64,000 nucleotides of DNA, from positions 186,001 to 250,000 of the forward strand of contig DASXZY010000045.1 of NCBI GenBank assembly GCA_036501625.1. The letters are read 5' to 3'. Source of the DNA: Palsa-1400 sp036501625. GTDB lineage: Bacteria; Verrucomicrobiota; Verrucomicrobiia; Limisphaerales; Palsa-1400. The first letter of the stretch is position 1. Each line of letters begins with the position of its first letter. Below, piece by piece: positions 35,534-45,718 of the stretch. The position numbers and the translations under genes were made by a program. The notes under the pieces are model-generated. The model ran no database searches. It had not been told where the DNA came from and was given only the letters and a program-made list of their open reading frames with translations.

Positions 35534-36226
35534 ATGAGCGCGAACGCCACCTGGCTCCTGCTGCGGCAAGGCAAAAATCCGGCTGATTATAACATGGCGC
35601 TGGATGAAGCTCTGCTGCAATTGGCGCCAGAATTGGGCCGCCCCATTTTGCGGTTTTATGGCTGGATCGAACGCGCCGCCTCCTTTGGTTACTCACAGAG
35701 ATACGCGGAGGTCGAGAAACTGACGGTGTTGCGTCCGCTCGTGCGGCGGCCTACGGGCGGCGGACTGGTGCCGCACGACGCCGATTGGACTTACAGCCTT
35801 GTATTCCCGGCCGGCCATGAGTGGCATAGGCTCAAAGCGATGGAAAGTTACCGGCGCGTCCATGAGTGGGTTCGCGCCGCTTTCGAGATGATGGATGTCG
35901 CGGCGTCTCTTTCGCCGACGAGTCAAAAAGAAATTCCAGGCCAATGTTTCATCGGCGCGGAGAAGGACGATGTGTTGTGGCATGGCCGCAAAATCGCCGG
36001 AGCCGCGCAGCGCCGTTCCCGCAACGGATTGCTCATCCAAGGTTCTATCCAACCGCCTCCCATTGAATTGCAACGAAACCGCTGGGAAGAGGCCATGTGC
36101 GAGTGCGGCAGAGGACGATTGCATGTGTATTGGGAGCAAATGGCCGTTAGTCAAAAATTGGAAGAAGCCGAAGAGGACTTGAGGGCTGGAAAATACAGCC
36201 GTGAGAATTATAATCACAAAAGATGA
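35534..36226 (+). CDS. Lipoate-protein ligase / octanoyltransferase family (LplA/LipM-like)
   Basis: A 230-residue protein of the biotin/lipoate ligase (BPL_LplA_LipB) fold, which attaches lipoyl or octanoyl groups to E2 and H-protein domains. The motif RRPTGGGLVPHD (about residues 71-82) is the family's lipoyl-AMP binding loop, and Lys153 in HGRKIAGAAQRR matches the conserved catalytic Lys. The small C-terminal accessory domain of E. coli LplA is absent, which is closer to LipM/LipL-type transferases. Whether it uses free lipoate or octanoyl-ACP cannot be decided. It starts 4 bases after nth. Confidence 0.85.
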   Translation: MSANATWLLLRQGKNPADYNMALDEALLQLAPELGRPILRFYGWIERAASFGYSQRYAEVEKLTVLRPLVRRPTGGGLVPHDADWTYSLVFPAGHEWHRLKAMESYRRVHEWVRAAFEMMDVAASLSPTSQKEIPGQCFIGAEKDDVLWHGRKIAGAAQRRSRNGLLIQGSIQPPPIELQRNRWEEAMCECGRGRLHVYWEQMAVSQKLEEAEEDLRAGKYSRENYNHKR

Positions 36227-36235
36227 CAAAAACAC

Positions 36236-36270
36236 TTGCTTCGCGATGCAAATGATGTAAACTGATGCAT
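36236..36270 (+). promoter_or_regulatory. Candidate vapBC promoter and operator
   Basis: TTGCTT (36236-36241) and TAAACT (36258-36263) are 16 bp apart. The inverted repeat ATGCA (36246-36250) / TGCAT (36266-36270) brackets the -10 box, as expected for autorepression by a VapB-VapC complex. The antitoxin ATG follows at 36272 with almost no leader. Confidence 0.45.
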
Positions 36271-36271
36271 T

Positions 36272-36475
36272 ATGAGGATCACGGTTGATATAGAAGATGA
36301 ATTGCTCGACGATTTAAGCAAAATCACAGGCGTGGACAAGAAAAGTCCAGCCGTCGCGTTGGCGGTGTCGGAATACGTCAAACGGGAAAAGGCCAAGGAA
36401 TTTGGCAAGTTGTTGCGGGAAGGAGCGTTTGACTATCACGCGACCAACGACGAAATCGAAAAACTCCAAGGCTGA
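36272..36475 (+). CDS. vapB: VapB-type antitoxin
   Basis: A 67-residue antitoxin. The N-terminus MRITVDIEDELLDDLSKITGVDKKSPAVALAVSEYVKRE is a ribbon-helix-helix DNA-binding domain of the VapB/DUF2191 type. The acidic and aromatic C-terminus (LLREGAFDYHATNDEIEKL) is the part that normally wraps the toxin and blocks its active site. The stop codon overlaps the start of the downstream PIN toxin by one base (TGATG), a standard arrangement for translational coupling. It would repress its own promoter together with the toxin. Confidence 0.87.
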   Translation: MRITVDIEDELLDDLSKITGVDKKSPAVALAVSEYVKREKAKEFGKLLREGAFDYHATNDEIEKLQG

Positions 36476-36894
36476 TGGTTCTTGTTGACTCATCGGTTTG
36501 GATTGAAGCCGCGCGCCGCGACGGCAGTCTTGAGCACAAAGTGGGATTGGAGGGCCTGCTCGAGGCTGCCGAAGCGATGTTTTGCGGCCCTGTCAAATTG
36601 GAATTCCTCGGCGGCGCACGCGCGCAGGAGCGCAAGAAACTGTCCGCCTATCTTGGCTGCATCCCATACCGGGCGATGGACGACAGCGCCTGGGAATTCG
36701 CCAAAGAGTGCGCATGGCCTCTCCGCGACAAGGGACACAGCGTGCCTTGGAACGACGTTTTAATCGCGAGCATGGCCTTGCGATGGACGTGCCGAGTTTA
36801 CGCAAAAGACCACCACTTCGAAATCATGCGCGAGGTCCTGGGAATTCGACTTTACAAACCAGGTTGCGGCGGCTCGTTCAATCCCGACCGCTGA
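36475..36894 (+). CDS. vapC: VapC-type PIN-domain toxin ribonuclease
   Basis: A 139-residue PIN-domain endoribonuclease, the toxin of a type II toxin-antitoxin pair. The metal-binding acidic residues expected for the family are all present: Asp5 (LVDSSVWIE), Glu43 (PVKLEFLGG), Asp94 (PWNDVLIASMAL) and Asp112 (YAKDHHFEIM). VapC toxins cut tRNAs or rRNA; the target here is unknown. It is translated from an ATG overlapping the vapB stop. It ends 11 bases from the convergent outer-membrane barrel gene. No mobile element flanks the pair. Confidence 0.9.
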   Translation: MVLVDSSVWIEAARRDGSLEHKVGLEGLLEAAEAMFCGPVKLEFLGGARAQERKKLSAYLGCIPYRAMDDSAWEFAKECAWPLRDKGHSVPWNDVLIASMALRWTCRVYAKDHHFEIMREVLGIRLYKPGCGGSFNPDR

Positions 36895-36905
36895 CGAACG
36901 AGCTT

Positions 36906-38286
36906 TCAGCGGCCCCATGTGCCGCGCACACCAAGGAAAGCGAAGTTGCGTGTATATTCACGGCCTGGCAAATCGGAGGTGAGCCGGCTGTAATTGCAGC
37001 CCGTTTCGGCCAGCAGCCAGGAGGTGAAGTGGCAGCCCAAACTTAGTTCCACGAAGCCGAAGTCCTCGTTTTTGCCGTTGAAGTTCGGTCCTCCGCCCAC
37101 GAACGCGGAATGCTGCGCCTGGCCCATCAGCGAGCCGGTGAAGTTGCCCGCGACCTTGCCGCCCACAGAAAAATAAGCCGCCGTGGTTTCGGCGTCCAAA
37201 ACGGGCGGCATCGGCGCTATGCCGACAACATCGGTTGCATTATGGAGATGTTTGACTCCAACCTGAGCCTCGCGGCCGGGCAGAAATCGCCAGGTGAGGT
37301 TGGCGTCCACGTAAGGAGAAAGCCGCGAGGTGTCCGCCCGTTCGTAATCCACGAATTCCCCGCCGGCCCGGATCGCCCCGGTTAGGTTCGGATTAAACGA
37401 CTCTTCCACTCCAGCGTATCCATAATGCGCTTCCGAATTGCGAAACGAACTGAGACGGCCCGAAAAGGAAGTGCCGCCCTCCGAAATGTTGTACGGATAG
37501 GAAGGGCCGTAAGGATACTCGACATATCCATCGCCTGTGTAGCTTGTATCTCGAAATTTATAGCCGAGAATGGCAGTCGTTTTCGCCGACACCTTCCAGC
37601 GCAATTCCATTTCCGCCAACTGTTCCATGCGATCCAAAGCGTCGTCCTGGCTTGCTAACGGAAAATGGAGGCTGGCAGGTGCAAAGAAAGGGTAACCAAC
37701 CACGCTATTCGCGTTTTGCTCATAAAAGTACTCCTTATTCTCGTATCCCAGGTAAACGTCAACGTCTTTGGTCAAGCCGACTGTCAAGTCCAATTCTCCA
37801 GTGTTGCGGAAAGCGCCGGGTTCCACGCGATATGGCATCGTAACAATCGACGGGTCGATGACTGTCGGCTCTTGTGACAGGGCGAACGAATCGTCCAAAT
37901 GAATTTTGACGCGGCCGCCAAACTCGTGCGAGACACCTCCGTTGAATTGCTCCGTAACATCTGTCCTGTGGTTGCCGGGTCCGTCATACCTTCTGAAATC
38001 GGCGGCATCAGTCAAAGACACGACCGCTCCCGCCGGCGCGAACTTTGCCACAATCGACGGGCTTAACTCCGCGCCCCATGCGGACGGATGGGACAGTTCC
38101 CTGGATTTTGCCTGAGTCAAATAGTTGTCGTCATAAAAGCCGCGCGCTGCCGGAGAGCGCCCAGGAATTCGACGTCCCCAATGAAGGAGCGCCAGGAACG
38201 TACTGAGCGCGCGCGGCCATCGCAGCGAGAACAAGAATAGTTGCGGAGGCGCGGACTAAAAGTTTTGAGATCGTTGCGCTTGTCAT
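36906..38286 (-). CDS. Outer-membrane beta-barrel protein, frameshifted after the signal peptide
   Basis: The barrel part (36906 to about 38150) reads as alternating amphipathic strands, for example VDVYLGYENKEYFYEQ, HYGYAGVEESFNPNLTGAIRAGG and DFGFVELSLGCHFTSWLL, typical of beta-barrel porin-2-like proteins (about 410 residues). The signal peptide is in a different frame: from the ATG at 38286, MTSATISKLLVRASATILVL ending MAARAQ runs on to SNSWALSGSAR and stops at 38131. Dropping one base in the GC dinucleotide run at 38140-38147 joins SGSA to GFYDDNY and gives a normal secreted barrel. This is either a real frameshift or an error in the sequence; a porin or transporter function would be lost if real. 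The barrel family assignment is general. Confidence 0.7.
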
Positions 38287-38356
38287 CAGCGGAGATATAG
38301 ATTGCACGTTGTTGCTTATCAACGCGCATCATGGATGATTTCCGCCCAGCATTGCT

Positions 38357-38391
38357 AAAAAAAAGCGAGGCTGGCGTCATGCCAGCCTCGC
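38357..38391 (-). terminator. Rho-independent terminator of groESL
   Basis: A perfect 11-bp stem (38365-38375 with 38381-38391) and 5-base loop is followed on the minus strand by eight T (A-run 38357-38364). It lies about 30 bases after the groEL stop. Confidence 0.9.
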
Positions 38392-38418
38392 GCGAATTCT
38401 GTAACTGGAACGGACTGC

Positions 38419-40056
<1,638 letters not shown>

Positions 40057-40106
40057 AAAATTTTTTCCTGTTATGAGATGATGTTAAAGGTTAGACGGAT
40101 GCGGGC

Positions 40107-40400
40107 TTACTCAATGATCGCGATGATGTCATCGGCATTGAAAATTTTGTAGTCCTTGTCATTGAGTTTGATTTCGGTGCCGCCGTATTTGCTCACCAGC
40201 ACGCGGTCGCCCTTTTTGACTTCGAACGGAATTTTCTTTCCGTTATCGTCGGTTTTGCCGGTGCCGAGGGCGACGACAATGCCTTCGGTGGGCTTTTCCT
40301 TGGCGGAATCGGGAATGATGATGCCGCCCTTTTTGACTTCTTTCTCTTCAGCCGGTTCGACAAGAATCCTGTCGCCGAGAGGTTTGACGTTAATGGCCAT
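40107..40400 (-). CDS. groES: 10 kDa co-chaperonin GroES
   Basis: A 97-residue co-chaperonin forming the heptameric lid on GroEL. The N-terminal INVKPLGDRILVEPAEEKEV, the mobile loop KKGGIIIPDSAKEKPTEGIV with its hydrophobic GroEL-binding tripeptide, and the end VSKYGGTEIKLNDKDYKIFN are diagnostic. AAAGGA stands 9 bases before the ATG. The 251-base gap to the upstream dnaK stop holds no CIRCE inverted repeat. Confidence 0.97.
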   Translation of the reverse strand: MAINVKPLGDRILVEPAEEKEVKKGGIIIPDSAKEKPTEGIVVALGTGKTDDNGKKIPFEVKKGDRVLVSKYGGTEIKLNDKDYKIFNADDIIAIIE

Positions 40401-40651
40401 ATTTATGTTTTCCTTTATTTACTGTTTCATTTTTTATTCTCTACGAATCAAATCCCGGCGCACTCGCGCGGGCAAAATCTAGGCCATCACCTGTGCCGGA
40501 AACCGGCGCGGAATGGCCAGCGAAACTTCTGGAGATTGCCACCACAGAAGGCTTGCCGCAATGCGTTTTAACTCGCCGCTCACAACGGCCATGCGGTTTT
40601 CCTGGTAATTCTCAACATGGCAGACGAGGGGTTTGCGCCCATCGGCTCGAA

Positions 40652-42598
40652 TTATTTCTTCTCATCCACCACTTCCGCATCGATGATGGGGCCTTCTTCC
40701 TTGCCTTTGCCGGCGCCGGTTTCAGGTTGCTGGCCCGGAGGCGGCGTGGGTCCGCCAGCGGCGCTGCCGCGCGCCTTGGCCGCTTCGGACGCGGCGCGAT
40801 ACATATCCGCCGAGGCCGCCTGCCAGGCTTCATTCAACTTCTCCGTAGCCGACCGGATGGCGGCCGAATCGGTGCCTTGCAAGGCTTCGCGCACGGCCTT
40901 GGCCGTTTCTTCGATCTTCGTCTTTTGCTCGGCGGAAATTTTGTCGCCATTGTCCTTCAACATTTTTTCACTGCGATAGACCGTGTTATCGGCCTCGTTG
41001 CGAGCTTCGACTTCTTCGTGCTTTTGCTTGTCGTCCTCGGCGTGAGCCTCGGCGTCCTTGCGCATTTTCTCGATCTCATCCTTCGAGAGGCCGCTGCTGG
41101 CGGTAATGGCGATCTTTTGCTCCTTGCCCGTGCCCAAATCTTTCGCGCTGACATGCAAAATGCCGTTCGCGTCGATGTCGAAAGTCACTTCGACCTGCGG
41201 CACGCCGCGCGGGGCGGGCGGAATTTCCGATAGATTGAATTTGCCGATTGTTTTGTTATCCCGCGAGAATTGACGTTCTCCCTGCAAAACGTGTATCTCA
41301 ACGCCCGGCTGGTTGTCCGCCGCTGTCGAGAAGATTTCCGATTTGCGCGTCGGGATGGTGGTGTTGCGGTCGATCAATTTGGTGAACACGCCGCCAAGGG
41401 TCTCAATGCCCAGCGAGAGCGGCGTCACGTCCAGCAACAGCACGTCCTTGACCTCTCCTTTGAGCACGCCGGCTTGGATGGCCGCGCCAACCGCCACCAC
41501 TTCGTCCGGGTTAACGCCTTGATGCGGCGGTTTGTTGACAAGGTTGCGCGCCGTTTCAACCACGCGCGGCATGCGGGTCATGCCGCCGACCAGCACCAAT
41601 TCGTCCATCTTTTCACCGGTCAGCCCGGAGTCCTTCAGGCAATTCTTGACAGGACCGATGGTGCGCTCGAACAAATCGTCGCACAGTTGCTCCATTTTGG
41701 CCCGGGTCAGCTTGGTGCTGACGTGCTTGGGCCCGCTGGCGTCGGCCGTGATAAACGGCAAATTGATTTCGTAAAGCTGCGCGCTGGAAAGGGCGATCTT
41801 GGCCTTTTCCGATTCCTCCTTAATGCGCTGAAGGGCGTCGGGCTGCTTGCGCAGGTCCATGCCGTGCTCTTTTTTGAATTCGTCCAGAATCCAATCCATA
41901 ATGCGGTTGTCCCAATCGTCGCCGCCCAGGTGGGTGTCGCCGTTGGTCGCTTTGACTTCAAAAACGCCGTCTCCAATCTCCAGCACGGAAATATCGAAAG
42001 TGCCGCCGCCGAGGTCATAAACCGCAATTTCCTCGTTCTTTTTCTTGTCCAACCCGTAGGCAAGCGAGGCGGCCGTCGGCTCGTTGATAATGCGAAGAAC
42101 TTCCAGCCCGGCGATGCGGCCGGCATCTTTCGTGGCTTGCCGCTGGGAATCATTGAAATAAGCCGGCACAGTGATGACGGCTTGGCTGATCTTCTCGCCC
42201 AGGCGCATCTCGGCATCCGTCTTGAGCTTGGCCAGAATCATTGCCGAAACCTCCTGCGGACTGTATTGTTTCGGCTTGCCATCCACATCGACCTCCACTG
42301 CGGCGTCGCCATTGGGTCCGGAGACGACCTTGTATGGGACGCGCTTAAGCTCTTCCTGGACTTCGTTAAACTTGCGCCCCATGAAGCGCTTGATGGAATA
42401 AATTGTATTTCTGGAGTTCGTGACGGCTTGGCGCTTTGCGGCGTCGCCGACCAGGCGCTCTCCCGTTTTGGTAAAGGCGACAACGGAAGGGGTCGTTCGT
42501 TTGCCTTCGGAGTTTTCCAATACCACCGGCTCGCCGCCTTCCATGACGGCCATGCAGGAGTTGGTGGTTCCAAGATCAATGCCAATTACTTTAGCCAT
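40652..42598 (-). CDS. dnaK: Chaperone DnaK (Hsp70)
   Basis: A 648-residue Hsp70 that binds exposed hydrophobic peptides under ATP control with DnaJ and GrpE. The nucleotide-binding domain starts IGIDLGTTNSCMAVMEGG and has AVYDLGGGTFDISVLEIG and VLVGGMTRMPRV; the substrate domain has DVTPLSLGIETLGG and NPWEN-type core strands replaced by the usual FSTAADNQPGVEIHVLQGER. The helical lid and the acidic tail ending GPIIDAEVVDEKK are complete. No dnaJ or grpE is adjacent. There is no obvious Shine-Dalgarno before the ATG. It sits upstream of groES on the same strand but 251 bases away, so it is probably a separate unit. Confidence 0.98.
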   Translation of the reverse strand: MAKVIGIDLGTTNSCMAVMEGGEPVVLENSEGKRTTPSVVAFTKTGERLVGDAAKRQAVTNSRNTIYSIKRFMGRKFNEVQEELKRVPYKVVSGPNGDAAVEVDVDGKPKQYSPQEVSAMILAKLKTDAEMRLGEKISQAVITVPAYFNDSQRQATKDAGRIAGLEVLRIINEPTAASLAYGLDKKKNEEIAVYDLGGGTFDISVLEIGDGVFEVKATNGDTHLGGDDWDNRIMDWILDEFKKEHGMDLRKQPDALQRIKEESEKAKIALSSAQLYEINLPFITADASGPKHVSTKLTRAKMEQLCDDLFERTIGPVKNCLKDSGLTGEKMDELVLVGGMTRMPRVVETARNLVNKPPHQGVNPDEVVAVGAAIQAGVLKGEVKDVLLLDVTPLSLGIETLGGVFTKLIDRNTTIPTRKSEIFSTAADNQPGVEIHVLQGERQFSRDNKTIGKFNLSEIPPAPRGVPQVEVTFDIDANGILHVSAKDLGTGKEQKIAITASSGLSKDEIEKMRKDAEAHAEDDKQKHEEVEARNEADNTVYRSEKMLKDNGDKISAEQKTKIEETAKAVREALQGTDSAAIRSATEKLNEAWQAASADMYRAASEAAKARGSAAGGPTPPPGQQPETGAGKGKEEGPIIDAEVVDEKK

Positions 42599-42672
42599 AA
42601 AAATTCAATTTCATTAAAGCAAGGACAGTGCCAGGAAGCTATAAAGTGTATATCATGTTGCGCACAAACGCC

Positions 42673-42740
42673 TTATGAATTGGATGCCGACTTTGAATGT
42701 CAACGGTTCATGAGCCAAGATGGCACAACGTGTGACACAC
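42673..42740 (-). promoter_or_regulatory. Possible dnaK promoter with a small palindrome
   Basis: On the minus strand TTGACA (42702-42697) is followed after 18 bases by TTCATA (42678-42673), a weak -10 box. Just upstream GTGTGACACAC (42730-42740) is a perfect 5-bp dyad. No match to a sigma-32 or CIRCE consensus is claimed. Confidence 0.3.
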
Positions 42741-42753
42741 TGCGCCACCAATG

Positions 42754-44631
42754 TCACTCAGGCTTTGTTTGAAGCGCAGGCGGGCCGCTTTTCATCCAGA
42801 CCATGAGAATTCCAACATCCGACGGCGAAACACCAGATATGCGGGAAGCTTGGCCCAACGTCTCCGGCTGGATTTTGGCCAGTTTTTGACGAGCCTCAGT
42901 GCGGAGGCTGGGCACGCGCGCGTAGTCCATCCAAGACGGGATTTGCTTATCCTCCAACCCTTTCATCTTGGCCACTTCAATTTCCTGCCGCGCAATATAA
43001 CCTTCATACTTTAGCGCGATTTCAACTTGCTGAATCACTTCTGCCGGGAGTCGGTCATCACGAGCAGGCAAATCTGCGTAAATTATTTCTGACCGGCGCA
43101 ACAATTGGGCGAGCGTGTCCGGGCCGCAACGAGTCTTTTCCAGCCGTTGCAACTCGCCCTCGATCTTTGCCTTCTTCGTTTCAAACCTCCGGAAGTTCCG
43201 TTCCGGCAGGAGACCGATGTTAAAGCCGAGTTGGGACAGCCGAAGATCAGCATTATCTTGGCGCAGCAAAAGGCGATACTCCGCCCGCGACGTGAACATG
43301 CGATACGGTTCAACAGTCCCTTTGGTAACCAAGTCATCGATCAACACCCCAATATAGGCCTCATTTCGGCGAAGCACCACCGGCGGTCGTTCCTGAACCC
43401 GGCGCGCGGCATTGATGCCAGCCATCAACCCTTGCGCACCCGCTTCTTCGTAACCGGACGTGCCATTGATTTGTCCGCCCAAGAAAAGATTGCGGCAGAC
43501 CTTTGTTTCCAGTGACGCGTGCAACTGGGTCGGAAATGCAAAGTCATATTCGACAGCGTATGCCGGCCGCATGATCTCCGCGTCCTCGCAACCAATGATC
43601 GTGCGCACCATTTCGACTTGCACCTCGAACGGCAGGCAAGTCGAAAACCCGTTCACGTAAATCTCATCTGTCGCGATTCCTTCCGGTTCGAGGAATATTT
43701 GCTGCCGCTCCTTTTCCGGGAACTTGACTATCTTGTCCTCAATGGACGGACAATACCGCGGCCCCACTCCCTCGATCACTCCCGAGTACATCGGCGACTT
43801 GTGCAGATTGGCCCGAATGATCTGAGCCGTGGCGTCGGTGGTGTATGTAATATAGCAAGGCAGTTGGCCGCCGAGTTGATCAAGGATCGATCCTTTGGGA
43901 TGCTTGGCCGATTGTTCCACGTGGAACAAATCATCCTTCCAATACGTGAAATACGGAATCGGCTCGTCTCCCGGCTGAATTTGTGTTCTGGAAAAATCTA
44001 TGCTCCGTCGCAGCAAGCGGGGCGGGGTGCCAGTCTTGAGACGGCCCAATTCCAATCCGACTTCCCTCAACGATCCAGATAAGTCCATCGCAGCCGATTC
44101 TCCAGCTCGACCGCCCGCTTGCTGGTTAGCCCCAATATGCATTAACCCCCGCAGAAAAGTCCCCGTGGTGACCACGACTGTCACGCCATGATATTCGACT
44201 TCAAGTGTCGTCTGAATTCCATAAGCCCCCGTATTGTTGTGCAATATCTTCGCGATTTGCCCCTGTTTCACATCCAGATTCGGTTCACGCTCGCAAATCC
44301 ATTTGAGGCGGAACTGGTAGGCTTTTTTATCGCATTGAGCGCGCGGCGCCCAAACCGATGGTCCCCTCTTCGTATTGAGCATCCGAAATTGCAAGCCCGA
44401 CATGTCCGTGGTCTTCCCCATCTCCCCGCCCAACGCATCGATTTCCCTGGCCAGATGTCCCTTGGCCAATCCGCCGATGGCCGGGTTGCAGGACATCTGC
44501 CCAATCGTATCGGCGTTCATCGTCAGGAGCAAAGTCGAACAACCCATGCGAGCCGCCGCCAAAGCCGCCTCCACTCCCGCATGGCCCGCTCCGACCACGA
44601 TGACCTCATATTTCTTAGGGTAAATAAACAT
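42754..44631 (-). CDS. mnmG: tRNA uridine-5-carboxymethylaminomethyl modification enzyme MnmG (GidA)
   Basis: A 625-residue FAD enzyme that works with MnmE to place the carboxymethylaminomethyl group on wobble U34 of certain tRNAs. The dinucleotide-binding motif VGAGHAGVEAA (Gly14, 16, 19) opens the protein. Other hallmarks are MSCNPAIGGLAKGHLAREIDALGG, TGTFLRGLMHIG, LKTGTPPRL and FLGGQINGTSGYEEAGAQGLMAGINAA. The C-terminal helical domain (residues about 470-610) that contacts MnmE is intact. In many bacteria mnmG lies close to the replication origin. A perfect parS-like palindrome is embedded in its codons for DLFHVEQS. It follows the HTH/metallo-hydrolase gene by 26 bases and may be co-transcribed with it. 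Confidence 0.97.
   Translation of the reverse strand: MFIYPKKYEVIVVGAGHAGVEAALAAARMGCSTLLLTMNADTIGQMSCNPAIGGLAKGHLAREIDALGGEMGKTTDMSGLQFRMLNTKRGPSVWAPRAQCDKKAYQFRLKWICEREPNLDVKQGQIAKILHNNTGAYGIQTTLEVEYHGVTVVVTTGTFLRGLMHIGANQQAGGRAGESAAMDLSGSLREVGLELGRLKTGTPPRLLRRSIDFSRTQIQPGDEPIPYFTYWKDDLFHVEQSAKHPKGSILDQLGGQLPCYITYTTDATAQIIRANLHKSPMYSGVIEGVGPRYCPSIEDKIVKFPEKERQQIFLEPEGIATDEIYVNGFSTCLPFEVQVEMVRTIIGCEDAEIMRPAYAVEYDFAFPTQLHASLETKVCRNLFLGGQINGTSGYEEAGAQGLMAGINAARRVQERPPVVLRRNEAYIGVLIDDLVTKGTVEPYRMFTSRAEYRLLLRQDNADLRLSQLGFNIGLLPERNFRRFETKKAKIEGELQRLEKTRCGPDTLAQLLRRSEIIYADLPARDDRLPAEVIQQVEIALKYEGYIARQEIEVAKMKGLEDKQIPSWMDYARVPSLRTEARQKLAKIQPETLGQASRISGVSPSDVGILMVWMKSGPPALQTKPE
43913..43928. other. 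parS-like centromere site within mnmG
   Basis: TGTTCCACGTGGAACA is a perfect 16-bp palindrome (18 bp with the flanking T and A) and agrees with the bacterial chromosomal parS consensus TGTTNCACGTGNAACA. It is the only such site seen in the window. parS is the loading site of ParB, which recruits SMC; binding here is inferred, as no parA or parB gene is in view. Confidence 0.75.
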
Positions 44632-44657
44632 TCTCGGCCGCCATTATCGTTACATGA

Positions 44658-45479
44658 TCAAAAAAACGGGTTGTTTGCCCGTTCCTCCGCGACCGTGGTT
44701 AATGGCCCATGTCCGGGACAGAGCAAAGTATCCCCTGGGAGGGTCAGTATTTGATCTCGCACCTTTTGCCGTGCCAGCTCCCATGATTGTTTTCCCGTGC
44801 CCATCGACCCCGCAAAAATCGCGTCGCCGACAATCGCCACGTGCGGGGCATCATCAGGCCAGTTGCCTGCAATATACGTCACGCCATCCTCAGCATGGCC
44901 CGGCGTGTCCCGGTTCGTCAACCGCAGACTGCCGAGATGAGTGAAATCGTTGGTCCGATTGCGATGCTGGGGGGGCGCGCTTTTGGCACTGGTGTGCAAA
45001 TGAATTTTGGGGAATTTTTCCCGCACCGCGCCCATGGCCGCAACGTGGTCATCATGGGTATGGGTCAAAAAGAGATGCTTCAACGCCAGGCCATTTTCCT
45101 CGATGCATTGAAAAATCGGGCCAGCCTCCCATCCCGTATCGAATAAAGCCGCCTCCCGCGAAACCTCGTCCCAAATCAAATAGCAATGGACCGTCAAGCC
45201 GTTGCCAGTGGTCGTGAACTGGCGCAATTCTCGCCAAACCGTCAAATCAGATGCGGCAGGCAGCCAGCCCTTGGCGATTCGCTCCAGCTTGGCGCCATTC
45301 AATCCGACGGCCTGGCCGAGTGCGGTCAGATTGACAGCCGCTCCCAGTGTTCCCGTCTCTTCCAGAGCCAAGTACGCCGCCTCCGGCAACCCGCCCGCCT
45401 GGGCGGCGGCGCCCGCCGTCACGCCCGCCGAATTGCGTCCCTTGCGCAAGATGTCTCCCAAATGGTCTTCCAGTATCAT
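44658..45479 (-). CDS. Metallo-beta-lactamase-fold hydrolase with N-terminal helical (HTH-like) extension
   Basis: A 273-residue protein. Residues 1-75 (ILRKGRNSAGVTAGAAAQAGGL ... LGQAVGLNGAKLERIAKG) are helical and resemble an XRE-type helix-turn-helix. The rest is a glyoxalase II-like metallo-hydrolase: THTHDDH (His140, His142, Asp144, His145), TPGHAEDGVTY, GDAIFAGSMG and LLCPGHGPLTTVAEE provide both metal sites. Similar proteins hydrolyse thioesters or act as sulfur dioxygenases; the substrate is not known. The fusion of a DNA-binding-like domain to this enzyme fold is uncommon and was judged by eye. It is upstream of mnmG on the same strand. Confidence 0.85.
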   Translation of the reverse strand: MILEDHLGDILRKGRNSAGVTAGAAAQAGGLPEAAYLALEETGTLGAAVNLTALGQAVGLNGAKLERIAKGWLPAASDLTVWRELRQFTTTGNGLTVHCYLIWDEVSREAALFDTGWEAGPIFQCIEENGLALKHLFLTHTHDDHVAAMGAVREKFPKIHLHTSAKSAPPQHRNRTNDFTHLGSLRLTNRDTPGHAEDGVTYIAGNWPDDAPHVAIVGDAIFAGSMGTGKQSWELARQKVRDQILTLPGDTLLCPGHGPLTTVAEERANNPFF

Positions 45480-45657
45480 TCAGTTACTGAACACCCAAAT
45501 CGCTTAAAAGCCAATTCCAAATTTTATCTGAATTAAGTTTAACTAATAAATATCGTTATGATTTGTTAATTATGACATAATATATTGCATTATATCCGTT
45601 AGGTGTTATTAGTAGCGAATGACAAACATTGTCTAATCTGGATGGAAAAGAATGCAG
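45480..45657. other. Strongly AT-rich intergenic segment
   Basis: Most of 45,510-45,610 consists of A and T, with TATAAT-like hexamers on the minus strand and an inverted repeat GACAA/TTGTC at about 45621-45633. It is upstream of the metallo-hydrolase/mnmG pair, so a promoter is expected. The composition also suits a DNA-unwinding element. No DnaA-box cluster was found. Confidence 0.5.
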
Positions 45658-45707
45658 TTGCAGGTAAACGCAGGCAATTGCGGCAAATTACGGTAGATTG
45701 CGATATA
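45658..45707. repeat. Five phased degenerate decamers (iteron-like)
   Basis: TTGCAGGTAA, ACGCAGGCAA, TTGCGGCAAA, TTACGGTAGA and TTGCGATATA follow each other without gaps at an exact 10-bp period, so equivalent bases face the same side of the helix. The array lies between the AT-rich segment and the glycerate kinase stop codon. Confidence 0.5.
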
Positions 45708-45718
45708 AAATACGCGCC

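Noticed and set aside
40401..40651. CIRCE (HrcA operator) upstream of groES
   Set aside because: Only a partial GCGCACTCGCGCG resembles one arm; there is no TTAGCACTC-N9-GAGTGCTAA inverted repeat.
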